Shown here: positions 1-6,804 of the stretch, one piece after another
Position numbering within the stretch: position 1 is the first letter of the stretch
How the letters are laid out: each line of letters starts with the position of its first letter
Made by a program: the position numbers and the translations under genes
Notes under the pieces: generated by a model
What the model was told of the DNA's origin: nothing
Seen by the model: the letters and a program-made list of their open reading frames with translations, nothing else
The model's database searches: none
From: Alphaproteobacteria bacterium
Lineage (GTDB): Bacteria; Pseudomonadota; Alphaproteobacteria; SHVP01
Length of the DNA: 11,265 bases
Reading direction: 5' to 3'
Assembly (NCBI GenBank): GCA_009694165.1
Contig: SHVP01000079.1
Span: 1 to 11,265 of the forward strand

Positions 1-1343
1 ATTTCGCGCCGATGATCCCGACCATGGCGGGGACCGGACTGCTGACCGGGCTCTATGACATCAAGGCCGCCTATGTGAACGTGATCGGCGTGTTCACCAA
101 CACGGTCCCCATTGACGCCTATCGCGGTGCCGGGCGGCCGGAGGCATCGCATATCGTCGAACGTCTCGTCGACAAGGCGGCGCTCGATCTGAACCTGGAC
201 CCGGCAGAGATCCGCCGGCGCAATTTCATCAAGAAAGAGCAGATGCCCTACAAGGCTCCGCTCGGGCCGAACTACGACTCGGGGCACTTCGTGAAGAACA
301 TGGAAGACGCCCTTCGGTTGGCCGACTGGGCGGGCGCCGCCGGGCGAAAGGCCAGCGCGTCGAAACGCGGCAAGCTGCGGGGAATCGGCCTCGGCTGCTA
401 TGTCGAGGCAGCGGCCGGCGCGCCCAACGAAGACGTCGAATTGATCTTCGAGAAAGACGGCAGCGTCACGCTGTTGATCGGAACGCTGACGAACGGACAG
501 GGCCATGCCACGTCGTACTCCCAGGTTCTCGAGGAACTTCTGGGACTGCCGTTCGATCGGATCAAGGTGCTCCAGGGCGACACCGACGTCGTCAAGACTG
601 GCGGCGGCACGGGTGGATCCAAGTCGATGATGCTGGGCGCCGCAGCGATCAAGTCGGCATCCGACAAGGTGATCGAAAAAGGGAAGAAGATCGCCGCTCA
701 CATGTTGGAGGCCGCGGAGGCCGATATCGAGTTCGCCGAGGGCGTGTTTCGGATCGTCGGGACGGACCGGCGGATGACCATCGGAGAGATCGCCGTAGCC
801 GCTCGCACTACCGCCAATCTGCCCAAGGGGTTGGAGCCCGGTCTCGACACGAAGGGCCAATCGACGGTCGATTCAGGCACCTACCCAAATGGGTGCCACG
901 TATGCGAGGTCGAGGTCGACCGCGATACCGGCGTCGTCCAAGTCGTCAACTACACCGTGGTCGACGACTTCGGCAAGATCATCAATCCACTTCTGGTCGA
1001 AGGACAGGTGCATGGCGGCATCGTCCAGGGCATTGGACAGGCGATGATGGAACACGCGATCTACGACAACGAATCGGGCCAGCTGCTGACGGGGTCGTTC
1101 ATGGATTACACCATGCCGCGCGCCGACAACGTCCCGTCCTTCAAGCTCGCGTTCAACGAGGTTCTGTGTACGACCAATCCCCTTGGCATCAAGGGCGCCG
1201 GCGAAGCGGGAACGGTCGGCGCCTTGGGCGCGGTGACCAACGCTATCGTCGACGCACTACGCCCCCTCGGCGTGAGCCATATCGAGATGCCGGCGACGCC
1301 CGAACGGGTGTGGCAGGTCATCCAGCAGGCCAAGGCCGCCTAG
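1..1343 (+). CDS. Form II CoxL-like molybdopterin-binding subunit, C-terminal part (cut by window start)
   Basis: Large, molybdenum-cofactor-binding subunit of a xanthine dehydrogenase/aldehyde oxidase/CO dehydrogenase-family hydroxylase; the N-terminus lies before the window. The reading frame is open from base 3, so the first ATG at 12 is internal, not a start. The visible part is about 446 residues of a protein usually near 780. Motifs seen: DAYRGAGR from base 114, the active-site loop variant typical of form II CoxL-like proteins (form I true CO dehydrogenases have AYRCSFR); GQGHAT at 495-512, where the paralogue has GQGHET; GGGTGGSKS; a GQVHGGI.QGIGQA cofactor-binding stretch; and KGAGEAG with the expected catalytic Glu at 1203-1205. 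The next gene is a clear paralogue. In this family the enzyme needs a FAD subunit and a 2Fe-2S subunit; neither is in the window, but they may lie upstream. Substrate unknown. Confidence 0.92.
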   Translation, partial: FAPMIPTMAGTGLLTGLYDIKAAYVNVIGVFTNTVPIDAYRGAGRPEASHIVERLVDKAALDLNLDPAEIRRRNFIKKEQMPYKAPLGPNYDSGHFVKNMEDALRLADWAGAAGRKASASKRGKLRGIGLGCYVEAAAGAPNEDVELIFEKDGSVTLLIGTLTNGQGHATSYSQVLEELLGLPFDRIKVLQGDTDVVKTGGGTGGSKSMMLGAAAIKSASDKVIEKGKKIAAHMLEAAEADIEFAEGVFRIVGTDRRMTIGEIAVAARTTANLPKGLEPGLDTKGQSTVDSGTYPNGCHVCEVEVDRDTGVVQVVNYTVVDDFGKIINPLLVEGQVHGGIVQGIGQAMMEHAIYDNESGQLLTGSFMDYTMPRADNVPSFKLAFNEVLCTTNPLGIKGAGEAGTVGALGAVTNAIVDALRPLGVSHIEMPATPERVWQVIQQAKAA

Positions 1344-1366
1344 ACAGCAAACATCGGCGACTGCCG

Positions 1367-1393
1367 GAGTGGCCGCCGCTCGGGCGGCCACTC
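1367..1393 (+). terminator. Strong hairpin between the two CoxL-like genes, terminator or attenuator
   Basis: A perfect 11-bp inverted repeat, GAGTGGCCGCC at 1367-1377 and GGCGGCCACTC at 1383-1393, encloses a 5-base loop and is followed by TTCGTTC, a poor U-tract. It starts 23 bases after the stop of the first gene and ends 30 bases before the start of the second. It could terminate the first transcript partially, or stabilise its 3' end after processing. The stem is certain; the function is inferred. Confidence 0.6.
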
Positions 1394-1423
1394 TTCGTTC
1401 ATAGAGATGAAAGGGTCCGGGTA

Positions 1424-3769
1424 ATGGGCGAGTTTGGTATTGGACAGTCGGTTCGCCGCAAGGAAGATGACCGGTTGATTGTCGGCCGCGGCCGCTACAT
1501 CGACGACATCAGTCTCGCCGGCCAGGCTCACGGCTACGTGTTGCGCTCGCCCCACGCCCACGCCCGCATTCTTTCGGTCGACACGGCGGCAGCAAGGGCG
1601 ATGCCGGGCGTCCTCGCGGTCTACCTGGGCGGCGATGTCAGCGAGATCGGCCCGCTTCCGTGCATGGTCGACTCGATGATCAAGTTGACCCGTCGTGACG
1701 GCTCACCGCGACTTTTCCCCGCCCACCACGTCTTGGCGCGTACCCATGTCCGCCATGTCGGCGACCCGGTAGCCTTCGTCGTCGCGGAAACGCGCCATCA
1801 GGCAAAGGACGCCGCCGAAGCAATCGTCGTCGACTACGACCTGCTCGCGTCGGTGACGGATACCGAGTCGGCGGTGGCGGCAGCCGCGCCGGTGATCTAC
1901 GCGGACCTCGGCGCCAAGGACAACCAAGCGTTTTTCTTTACGCTGGGCGACAAAGCCAAGTCAGACGAGGCCTTCGCCAAGGCGGCCCACGTGGTCGAAT
2001 TTCGCCATGTCAATCAGCGCCTGGTTGCGGCGTCGATGGAGCCGCGCGGCGCGATCGGCGAATTCGACCCGAAGACCGATCGTTTCACCCTCCATACCAA
2101 TACCCAGAGCGTGTATCGCAACCGCACCGTATGCGCCGCGATGCTAGGGATTGCCGAAAGAAAAATCCGCGTGCTCGCGCCCGACATCGGCGGATCTTTT
2201 GGCATGAAGGGCATGCCCTATCCCGAGCAACCACTCGTCCTTTGGGCGGCCAAGCGATTGGGACGCCCGGTCAAATGGTACTCGGATCGCAGCGAGGCCT
2301 TCCTGTCCGACACTCAGGGCCGTGACCTTGTGGTTAGGGCAAAACTCGCCCTCGACGCCGATGGCCGCTTTCTTGGCGTACGTGTCGACAACATCGGAAC
2401 AATTGGCGCCTACGCGTCGAATTTCGGTCCGATGATTTTGTCGGCGGGAGCAATGCGTCTGCTGCCCGGCGTCTATACCGTGCCGTCGGTCTATGGCGAA
2501 GCCAACATCGCCTTGACCAACAAGGTGTTTACCGATGCCTACCGGGGCGCCGGTCGGCCCGAGGCGTCCTACGTGATCGAACGGTTGGTGGATCTGGCGG
2601 CGCGCAAACTCCGATTGAGTCCGGCTGAGATTCGGCGACGCAACCTGATCCGCCCAGAGCAGATGCCGTTCACCGGTGCGACCGGGCTTGTCTACGACTC
2701 GGGAAATTTTGGCAAGAACCTGGACGATTGCCTGAAACTTGGCGACTGGAGCGGGATCGATGCCCGCAAGGCGGCCTCGCAGGCCAGGGGAAAGTTGCGC
2801 GGCATCGGACTGTCGGTCTATGTCGAGCAGACGCCCGGCGGCGCCGCCGAAAGCGGCCGCATCGAGGTGGCCGGGGATGGCTCTCTGACCGTCCTCGTCG
2901 GGGCGCTGGCCCAGGGCCAAGGCCACGAAACGACGTTCGCCCAGGTCGCGGCCGAGCGACTCGGGGTCGCCTTCGACCTGGTTACGGTGGTTGAAGGGGA
3001 CTCGGACCGGCTCCCTACCGGGGGCGGAACGGGGGGCTCCAAGTCGGGCTACTCGGCCGGCGGCGCCGTCGCAGAAAGCGCCCAGAAGATCATCGCCAAA
3101 GGGACAAAGATCGCTGCCCACTTGCTCGAGGCGGCGGACGCCGATATCGAGTTCCGCGAGGGCTACTTCACGATCGCCGGTACCGACCGGCGTCTGTCGC
3201 TGGCCGAGGTGGCCCGCGCCGCCAGCGATCCCGAAAAATTGCCGCCCGGTGTCGGCCCTGGGCTGGTGGAGGACGCCGCCTTTACGCCCGGCGCCACCTT
3301 CCCCAATGGCTGCCATGTCTGCGAGGTCGAGATCGATCCGGATACCGGAGGGGTGCACATCGATCGTTACTCGGTCGTGGATGATTTCGGCAATGTCCTG
3401 AACCCTATGATCGTCCACGGCCAAGTCCACGGCGGCATCGCTCAGGGCGTCGGTCAGGCTCTTTGCGAGGAGACCGTCTATGACCGGGAATCCGGCCAGC
3501 TCGTCACCGGCTCGTTCATGGACTACTGCATGCCCCGCGCCGACATTCTGCCGTCGATCCAGATCGAGACCAATGTCATCCCCTGCAAGACCAACCCCTT
3601 GGGGATGAAGGGTGCCGGCGAATCGGGCACGACAGGCGCCACCGGTGCGGTCATTAACGCCGTGCTCGATGCTCTCGCTCCGCTTGGGGTGACCCATATC
3701 GAAATGCCAGCCTCACCCCAGCGCGTCTGGCAGGCCATCCAAGCGGCAAAGAGCCGGACCATCGCCTGA
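1424..3769 (+). CDS. Form II CoxL-like molybdopterin-binding subunit, full length
   Basis: Complete 781-residue large subunit of a molybdenum hydroxylase (xanthine dehydrogenase/CoxL family). The N-terminal part (about 10-125, starting GIGQSVRRKEDDRLIVGRG) is the aldehyde oxidase/xanthine dehydrogenase a/b hammerhead domain; the rest is the molybdopterin-binding domain. Motifs: DAYRGAGR at residues 371-378 (form II loop), GQGHET at 498-503, GGGTGGSKS, and KGAGESG with the predicted catalytic Glu733. The ATG at 1424 is preferred: AAGGG lies 8 bases upstream and the family N-terminus begins right after it, although the frame is open from 893. It is paralogous to the preceding gene over the whole shared region, with diverged codons, so the duplication is old. 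No FAD or iron-sulfur subunit gene follows. These enzymes hydroxylate carbon centres of heterocycles, aldehydes or related compounds; form II proteins often lack a proven substrate, and none can be assigned here. Confidence 0.93.
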   Translation: MGEFGIGQSVRRKEDDRLIVGRGRYIDDISLAGQAHGYVLRSPHAHARILSVDTAAARAMPGVLAVYLGGDVSEIGPLPCMVDSMIKLTRRDGSPRLFPAHHVLARTHVRHVGDPVAFVVAETRHQAKDAAEAIVVDYDLLASVTDTESAVAAAAPVIYADLGAKDNQAFFFTLGDKAKSDEAFAKAAHVVEFRHVNQRLVAASMEPRGAIGEFDPKTDRFTLHTNTQSVYRNRTVCAAMLGIAERKIRVLAPDIGGSFGMKGMPYPEQPLVLWAAKRLGRPVKWYSDRSEAFLSDTQGRDLVVRAKLALDADGRFLGVRVDNIGTIGAYASNFGPMILSAGAMRLLPGVYTVPSVYGEANIALTNKVFTDAYRGAGRPEASYVIERLVDLAARKLRLSPAEIRRRNLIRPEQMPFTGATGLVYDSGNFGKNLDDCLKLGDWSGIDARKAASQARGKLRGIGLSVYVEQTPGGAAESGRIEVAGDGSLTVLVGALAQGQGHETTFAQVAAERLGVAFDLVTVVEGDSDRLPTGGGTGGSKSGYSAGGAVAESAQKIIAKGTKIAAHLLEAADADIEFREGYFTIAGTDRRLSLAEVARAASDPEKLPPGVGPGLVEDAAFTPGATFPNGCHVCEVEIDPDTGGVHIDRYSVVDDFGNVLNPMIVHGQVHGGIAQGVGQALCEETVYDRESGQLVTGSFMDYCMPRADILPSIQIETNVIPCKTNPLGMKGAGESGTTGATGAVINAVLDALAPLGVTHIEMPASPQRVWQAIQAAKSRTIA

Positions 3770-3785
3770 GCTGCGACGGATCGGA

Positions 3786-3800
3786 CACGCTTGCAGCGTG
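3786..3800 (+). other. Short inverted repeat after the second CoxL-like gene
   Basis: CACGCT (3786-3791) and AGCGTG (3795-3800) form a 6-bp stem with a 3-base loop, or 5 bp with a 5-base loop, 16 bases past the stop codon. No T-run follows, so it is at best a weak 3'-end structure. Confidence 0.25.
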
Positions 3801-3813
3801 AACAGACAGGAGT

Positions 3814-3831
3814 ACCCTGACATTCCAGGGT
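3814..3831 (+). promoter_or_regulatory. Small hairpin overlapping the GTG start of the DUF1800 gene
   Basis: ACCCTG (3814-3819) and CAGGGT (3826-3831) are perfect complements around a 6-base loop, and the 3' arm contains the first two bases of the GTG start at 3830. An AGGAG at 3808-3812 lies just before the stem, 17 bases from the start codon, which is too far for normal initiation unless the RNA folds. The inverted repeat is seen directly; a role in translation is conjecture. Confidence 0.3.
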
Positions 3832-4500
3832 GAATGGATTTGACATAGCGCTCGAGCAGGCCTTCATCGCCTCGACCCGGTTTGGCTTTGGTCCACTGCC
3901 GGGCGAATTGAGGGCCATTGCCGGCGACCCGCGCGGCTGGCGGGCGGCACAACTCGATGATCCCAAGCAGCCCAAGTCGCTGCGGGACCTGCCCGAAGCG
4001 GCGCAGCTGACGACGCAAACCCTGCGAAAGTTGGGCGAGGGAGTCGAGCCCTATACCGCGTTTCTACGCCGGGATGCGGTGGCACATCTGCGCAAGGAGG
4101 CCGGCCGGCGCACCGCCGCCGCCATCGACAGCGATGCGCCTTTCGTCGAGCGGCTTGTTCAGTTCTGGGGCAATCATTTCACCGTTTCGAGCAAACGCTT
4201 CCAGATCATCGCTTCGGCTGGCGCGTTCGAGCGCGAGGCCCTTAGGCCGCGCGTTACCGGAAGTTTCGCCGACATGTTGCTGGCGTCGACCAAACATCCG
4301 GTGATGCTGGCCTATCTCGACAACGCGGTCTCGTTCGGGCCCAACAGCATGGCCGGGGTTCGCCGCGGCGTCGGCTTGAATAAGAACCTGGCGCGCGAAA
4401 TTCTCGAGTTGCATACCCTTGGCGTCAACGGCGGCTACGGCCAGGACGACGTGTTCGACCTGGCCAAGATCCTTACTGGTTGGGGCATCGCCCGGCCGAT
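3830..4500 (+). pseudogene. DUF1800-family protein, truncated after its N-terminal half
   Basis: The first ~220 residues match the DUF1800 family: AFIASTRFGFGP near the start, FVERLVQFWGNHFTVS at about 105-120, then HPVMLAYLDNA, LNKNLAREILELHTLGV and the DVFDLAKILTGW block near residues 205-220. Family members are usually 450-550 residues; here similarity ends just after LTGW, near 4490-4500. The frame then runs on to a stop at 4786 through an arginine/serine-rich, low-complexity translation that looks like out-of-frame sequence. No second half of DUF1800 occurs in any frame before the next gene, so this is a deletion, not a simple frameshift. The start is the GTG at 3830; an in-frame stop at 3818-3820 rules out earlier starts. 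DUF1800 function is poorly known; members often sit beside DUF1501 genes, absent here. The protein is probably non-functional. The exact junction is uncertain by about 15 bases. Confidence 0.8.
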
Positions 4501-4599
4501 CGAACCAGCGGCGAAGCGATCGCGGCGCTGCGCCATGAACTGGAAGAGTTCCGCAAGCGGCGCGCCGCGGCAGCGGCGCAAGCAAAGACGGGGCAGTAG
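4501..4599 (+). pseudogene. C-terminal tail of an unidentified protein abutting the DUF1800 break
   Basis: In frame 1 (shifted relative to DUF1800), bases 4507-4599 encode SGEAIAALRHELEEF followed by a basic and then alanine-rich end (KRRAAAAAQAK) and a TAG stop at 4597-4599. This reads like a genuine charged, helical protein C-terminus, unlike the DUF1800 frame over the same bases. It does not resemble the end of DUF1800 proteins. The simplest reading is that a deletion joined the 5' half of DUF1800 to the 3' end of a neighbouring plus-strand gene, whose identity I cannot tell. Confidence 0.5.
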
Positions 4600-4622
4600 C
4601 GCCGGTACGTCCTCCCGACACC

Positions 4623-4754
4623 CTAGTAGGGCAGCGCCCCACGGTAGGCCGTGCAACCCAGGGCTTCGATGCCGTCGCGCCCGTCCGTGCCCGGGAGGCC
4701 GCGACGCCAGGGCAAGACCTGCGACTGAACGAACTCGATATGGGGACGGGCCAC
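4623..4754 (-). pseudogene. Remnant of a second cupin gene (N- and C-terminal ends joined, centre deleted)
   Basis: Reading the minus strand from a GTG at 4754, 43 codons end at a TAG at 4623-4625. The first 22 residues (VARPHIEFVQSQVLPWRRGL then PG) match the start of the adjacent cupin protein (MGRPHIEFIASQQLPWRSGL then PG) at 16 of 22 positions. The last 14 (EALGCTAYRGALPY) match its end (ATLGVSPYLGGLPY) at 7 of 14. About 240 central residues, including both cupin domains, are missing. The GTG lies two bases after the stop of the intact cupin gene, so this was a tandem paralogue directly downstream. The sequence differences show it was a diverged copy, not a fresh duplicate. It cannot form a cupin fold; whether the peptide is translated is unknown. 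Confidence 0.75.
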
Positions 4755-4767
4755 GTCTAGTAGGGCA
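4623..4767. repeat. 11-bp direct repeat marking the two homologous cupin gene ends
   Basis: CTAGTAGGGCA occurs at 4623-4633 and again at 4757-4767. Each copy encodes, on the minus strand, the final LPY and stop of the remnant and of the intact cupin. It reflects common ancestry of the two genes and is not an attachment site. Confidence 0.6.
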
Positions 4768-5599
4768 AACCGCCGAGGTAGGGTGACACACCGAGCGTCG
4801 CCAGTTCTGGTGGCAAGATCGGGCGGTGCGGCGGCGAAAACGTGTAGGAAATCTCTTCGTTACCCCACACATTGATGTGTTTGCCGTATACGAACCGGAT
4901 CAGCGACAGCGAACCGTTGAGCGACCCGAACGGACCGTGCGGAATGCCGGCCGGTCGCCAGAAGTAACCGCCGACGCCGATGACCCCCTGCGGCCCAGTC
5001 AGGTCGCCCGCCAACATGAAGCACTCCTCGACGCAGGGGTGGGTAAGGGTCGCGCACTTCCAGTCTTTCGGGTGGTTGTGCGGCGCCGTCGCGATCAGGA
5101 AGGTGCAGCGCTGGCCGGTGGCCGGGTCGACCCTAAGGGTCTTGCGCCGGATGCCCATGAACGCGAGGCCCGGATCGATGTCGGAGGTGTCCCACGCCAT
5201 TTGGACCGCATCGATGAAGGTGGCGGCCTCGGAAACCGGCGCTGACGAAGGCCGCGCCACCGCCGGCAAGGCGGAAAAGAAAGTCAGCGCCACCGCGCCG
5301 CGCTCGCTCCTTGCCGTCCCGCGGCGAAACCCGGCGGGAAGAAATCCGAAGCAATGCGGTCCGTACCGGCGACCATCGATATCGATCTCGCCGTCAAGCA
5401 CGAACATCTCTTCGGCCGCGGCTAATGTCTCCGGTCCGCGCTCCCATCCGGCGGGGTAGCGAATGAGGACCGAGCAGTCGCCGCGTTCCGGATCGATGCT
5501 GAGGATCTTGACCTGACAGTCGTCGCGCGCGCCGCCGGGAAGACCCGAGCGCCACGGCAGCTGCTGGCTGGCGATGAACTCAATGTGTGGGCGTCCCAT
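4757..5599 (-). CDS. Two-domain cupin protein (DUF4437/ChrR-like)
   Basis: A 280-residue bicupin. Domain 1 (about 40-110) contains AAEEMFVLDGEIDIDG and a GFLPAG turn; its usual first-motif histidines are absent. Domain 2 (about 155-235) has PHNHPKDWK, then HPCVEECFMLAGDL and RPAGIPHGPFGS, giving plausible metal ligands His174 or His176, Glu191 or Glu192, and His221. So only the second domain looks able to hold a metal. No signal peptide or membrane segment; cytoplasmic. The ATG at 5597-5599 is strongly supported by GGAGG five bases upstream. It is co-directional with the ABC transporter genes but separated from them by a terminator-like hairpin, so it may have its own promoter; I see no convincing one in 5600-5668. 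A remnant paralogue follows directly. Cupins of this type are often dioxygenases or small-molecule binders in catabolic loci; reaction unknown. Confidence 0.85.
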   Translation of the reverse strand: MGRPHIEFIASQQLPWRSGLPGGARDDCQVKILSIDPERGDCSVLIRYPAGWERGPETLAAAEEMFVLDGEIDIDGRRYGPHCFGFLPAGFRRGTARSERGAVALTFFSALPAVARPSSAPVSEAATFIDAVQMAWDTSDIDPGLAFMGIRRKTLRVDPATGQRCTFLIATAPHNHPKDWKCATLTHPCVEECFMLAGDLTGPQGVIGVGGYFWRPAGIPHGPFGSLNGSLSLIRFVYGKHINVWGNEEISYTFSPPHRPILPPELATLGVSPYLGGLPY

Positions 5600-5668
5600 A
5601 CTCTCCTCCCCGCGGCAAGACGGCTACAGCATATCGGAAACGATGGGAACGGGAGACCCCAAGCGAAA

Positions 5669-5694
5669 GGGCCGCCGGTACGCTCCGGCGGCCC
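5669..5694 (-). terminator. Terminator of the ABC transporter operon
   Basis: A perfect 10-bp stem (5669-5678 with 5685-5694; GGGCCGCCGG and its complement) closes a 6-base loop. Read on the minus strand it lies 23 bases after the last ATPase stop codon and is followed by TTTCGCTT. Position, strength and the short T-rich tail fit a factor-independent terminator. Confidence 0.75.
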
Positions 5695-5717
5695 CAATCT
5701 CTCACGATCAGCCTAGC

Positions 5718-6800
5718 CTAGCGCACGCCGATCGCGGGCGGCGTCATCGGCTTGCGTGCCTGCTCAACCCCCGGCGGCAGCGGAACCTTTTCCAGCGCCC
5801 ACAGATCGCGTGGCGGCGGCATTTCGCCGGAGAAGAAGCAAGCAACGCGGCGCCCTGGCCCGATATCCCTGAGCGGCGGTTTTTCCACCTTACAGCGGTC
5901 GCGCGCGATCGGACAGCGCGGATGAAAGCGACAGCCGGTCGGTCGCGAAATCGGCGATGGCGGCTCGCCTTTCAAGACGATTCGTTTGCTGCCGCCACCG
6001 GGTTCGGGCACCGGGGTCGCCGACAGTAGAGCCACCGTATAGGGATGTTGCGGCTTCCCGACGACATCGTCGGACGGACCTTCCTCGACCGTTTCGCCGA
6101 GATACATCACGATGATGCGGTCGGAAATTTGGTGCACCAGCGCCAGATCGTGCGCAATCACCAGCAACGCGATGCCGAGACGATCCTGCAGATCACGCAA
6201 CAGGTTGATGATCTGCGCTTGAATCGACACGTCGAGCGACGACACCGGTTCATCGGCGATCAACGCCTTGGGCTCGAGCGCCAGGGCGCGAGCGACGGCA
6301 ATCCGCTGCCGCTGCCCACCCGAAAATTGCGACGGTACCCGGTCGGCCGAGTCGGGCGGCAGACCTACCTGCTGCAGCAGGTGGGCAACGCGCTCGTTGA
6401 TCTTTTGCCGCGTCCCATAACGGTGAGCACGCAGCGGTTCGCCGATAACGCGGCGAATCGTCCAGCGGGGATCGAGGCTTGAGTACGGGTCCTGGAACAC
6501 CATCTGCAATCGCCGCCGAACGGGCATCAACTGTTCGTAGTTGAGGCGGGTTATCTCCTGGCCGTCGAAAATGATGCTGCCACCCTCGGGCTCGTGCGCT
6601 CGCATCAGCGTCAACGCCACGTTCGACTTGCCCGAGCCGGACTCGCCGACAAGGCCCACGGTTTCGCGCGGGCGCACGCCTAGGCTGATGGTGTCGACCG
6701 CGTGCAGTTTCTTGCCGCCGGGCGCACGGAAGGTAACCTTGAGGTCCTTCGCCTCGAGCAGGTACTCGCTCTTGCCCCGGGCTGCCGGTTCCTGTGTCAT
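5718..6800 (-). CDS. ABC transporter ATP-binding protein, DppF/OppF-like
   Basis: A 360-residue ATPase that would power peptide/nickel-type import at the inner membrane together with the DppD-like subunit. Walker A GESGSGKS at 52-59, followed by Asn60 where Thr is usual; Q-loop Gln103; signature FSGGQRQR at 149-156; Walker B with Asp173-Glu174; switch His207. A C-terminal oligopeptide-transporter extension follows from QHPYTVALLSATP (about 241), with cysteines 280, 286, 293 and 311. About 45 proline-rich residues follow the last cysteine. The start is the ATG at 6798-6800: GGAG lies 7 bases upstream and the preceding gene stops 4 bases before it. The frame is open to 6989, but that part overlaps the DppD-like gene and is not family-like. 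Last gene of the operon. Confidence 0.94.
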   Translation of the reverse strand: MTQEPAARGKSEYLLEAKDLKVTFRAPGGKKLHAVDTISLGVRPRETVGLVGESGSGKSNVALTLMRAHEPEGGSIIFDGQEITRLNYEQLMPVRRRLQMVFQDPYSSLDPRWTIRRVIGEPLRAHRYGTRQKINERVAHLLQQVGLPPDSADRVPSQFSGGQRQRIAVARALALEPKALIADEPVSSLDVSIQAQIINLLRDLQDRLGIALLVIAHDLALVHQISDRIIVMYLGETVEEGPSDDVVGKPQHPYTVALLSATPVPEPGGGSKRIVLKGEPPSPISRPTGCRFHPRCPIARDRCKVEKPPLRDIGPGRRVACFFSGEMPPPRDLWALEKVPLPPGVEQARKPMTPPAIGVR

Positions 6801-6804
6801 CGTA

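Noticed and set aside
893..1423. In-frame upstream extension of the second CoxL-like gene, overlapping the first gene
   Set aside because: The translation is arginine-rich and unlike the family, overlaps a clear coding frame, and the family N-terminus with a Shine-Dalgarno begins at 1424.
1407..1424. Five-codon frame (ATG AAA GGG TCC GGG TAA) ending in TAATG at the CoxL-like start, a possible coupling leader
   Set aside because: It has no clear ribosome-binding site and very short frames like this arise by chance; its AAAGGG is better read as the Shine-Dalgarno of the gene itself.
2144..3697. 517-codon open frame antisense to the second CoxL-like gene
   Set aside because: It mirrors a well-supported gene in GC-rich DNA; no family features in the translation.
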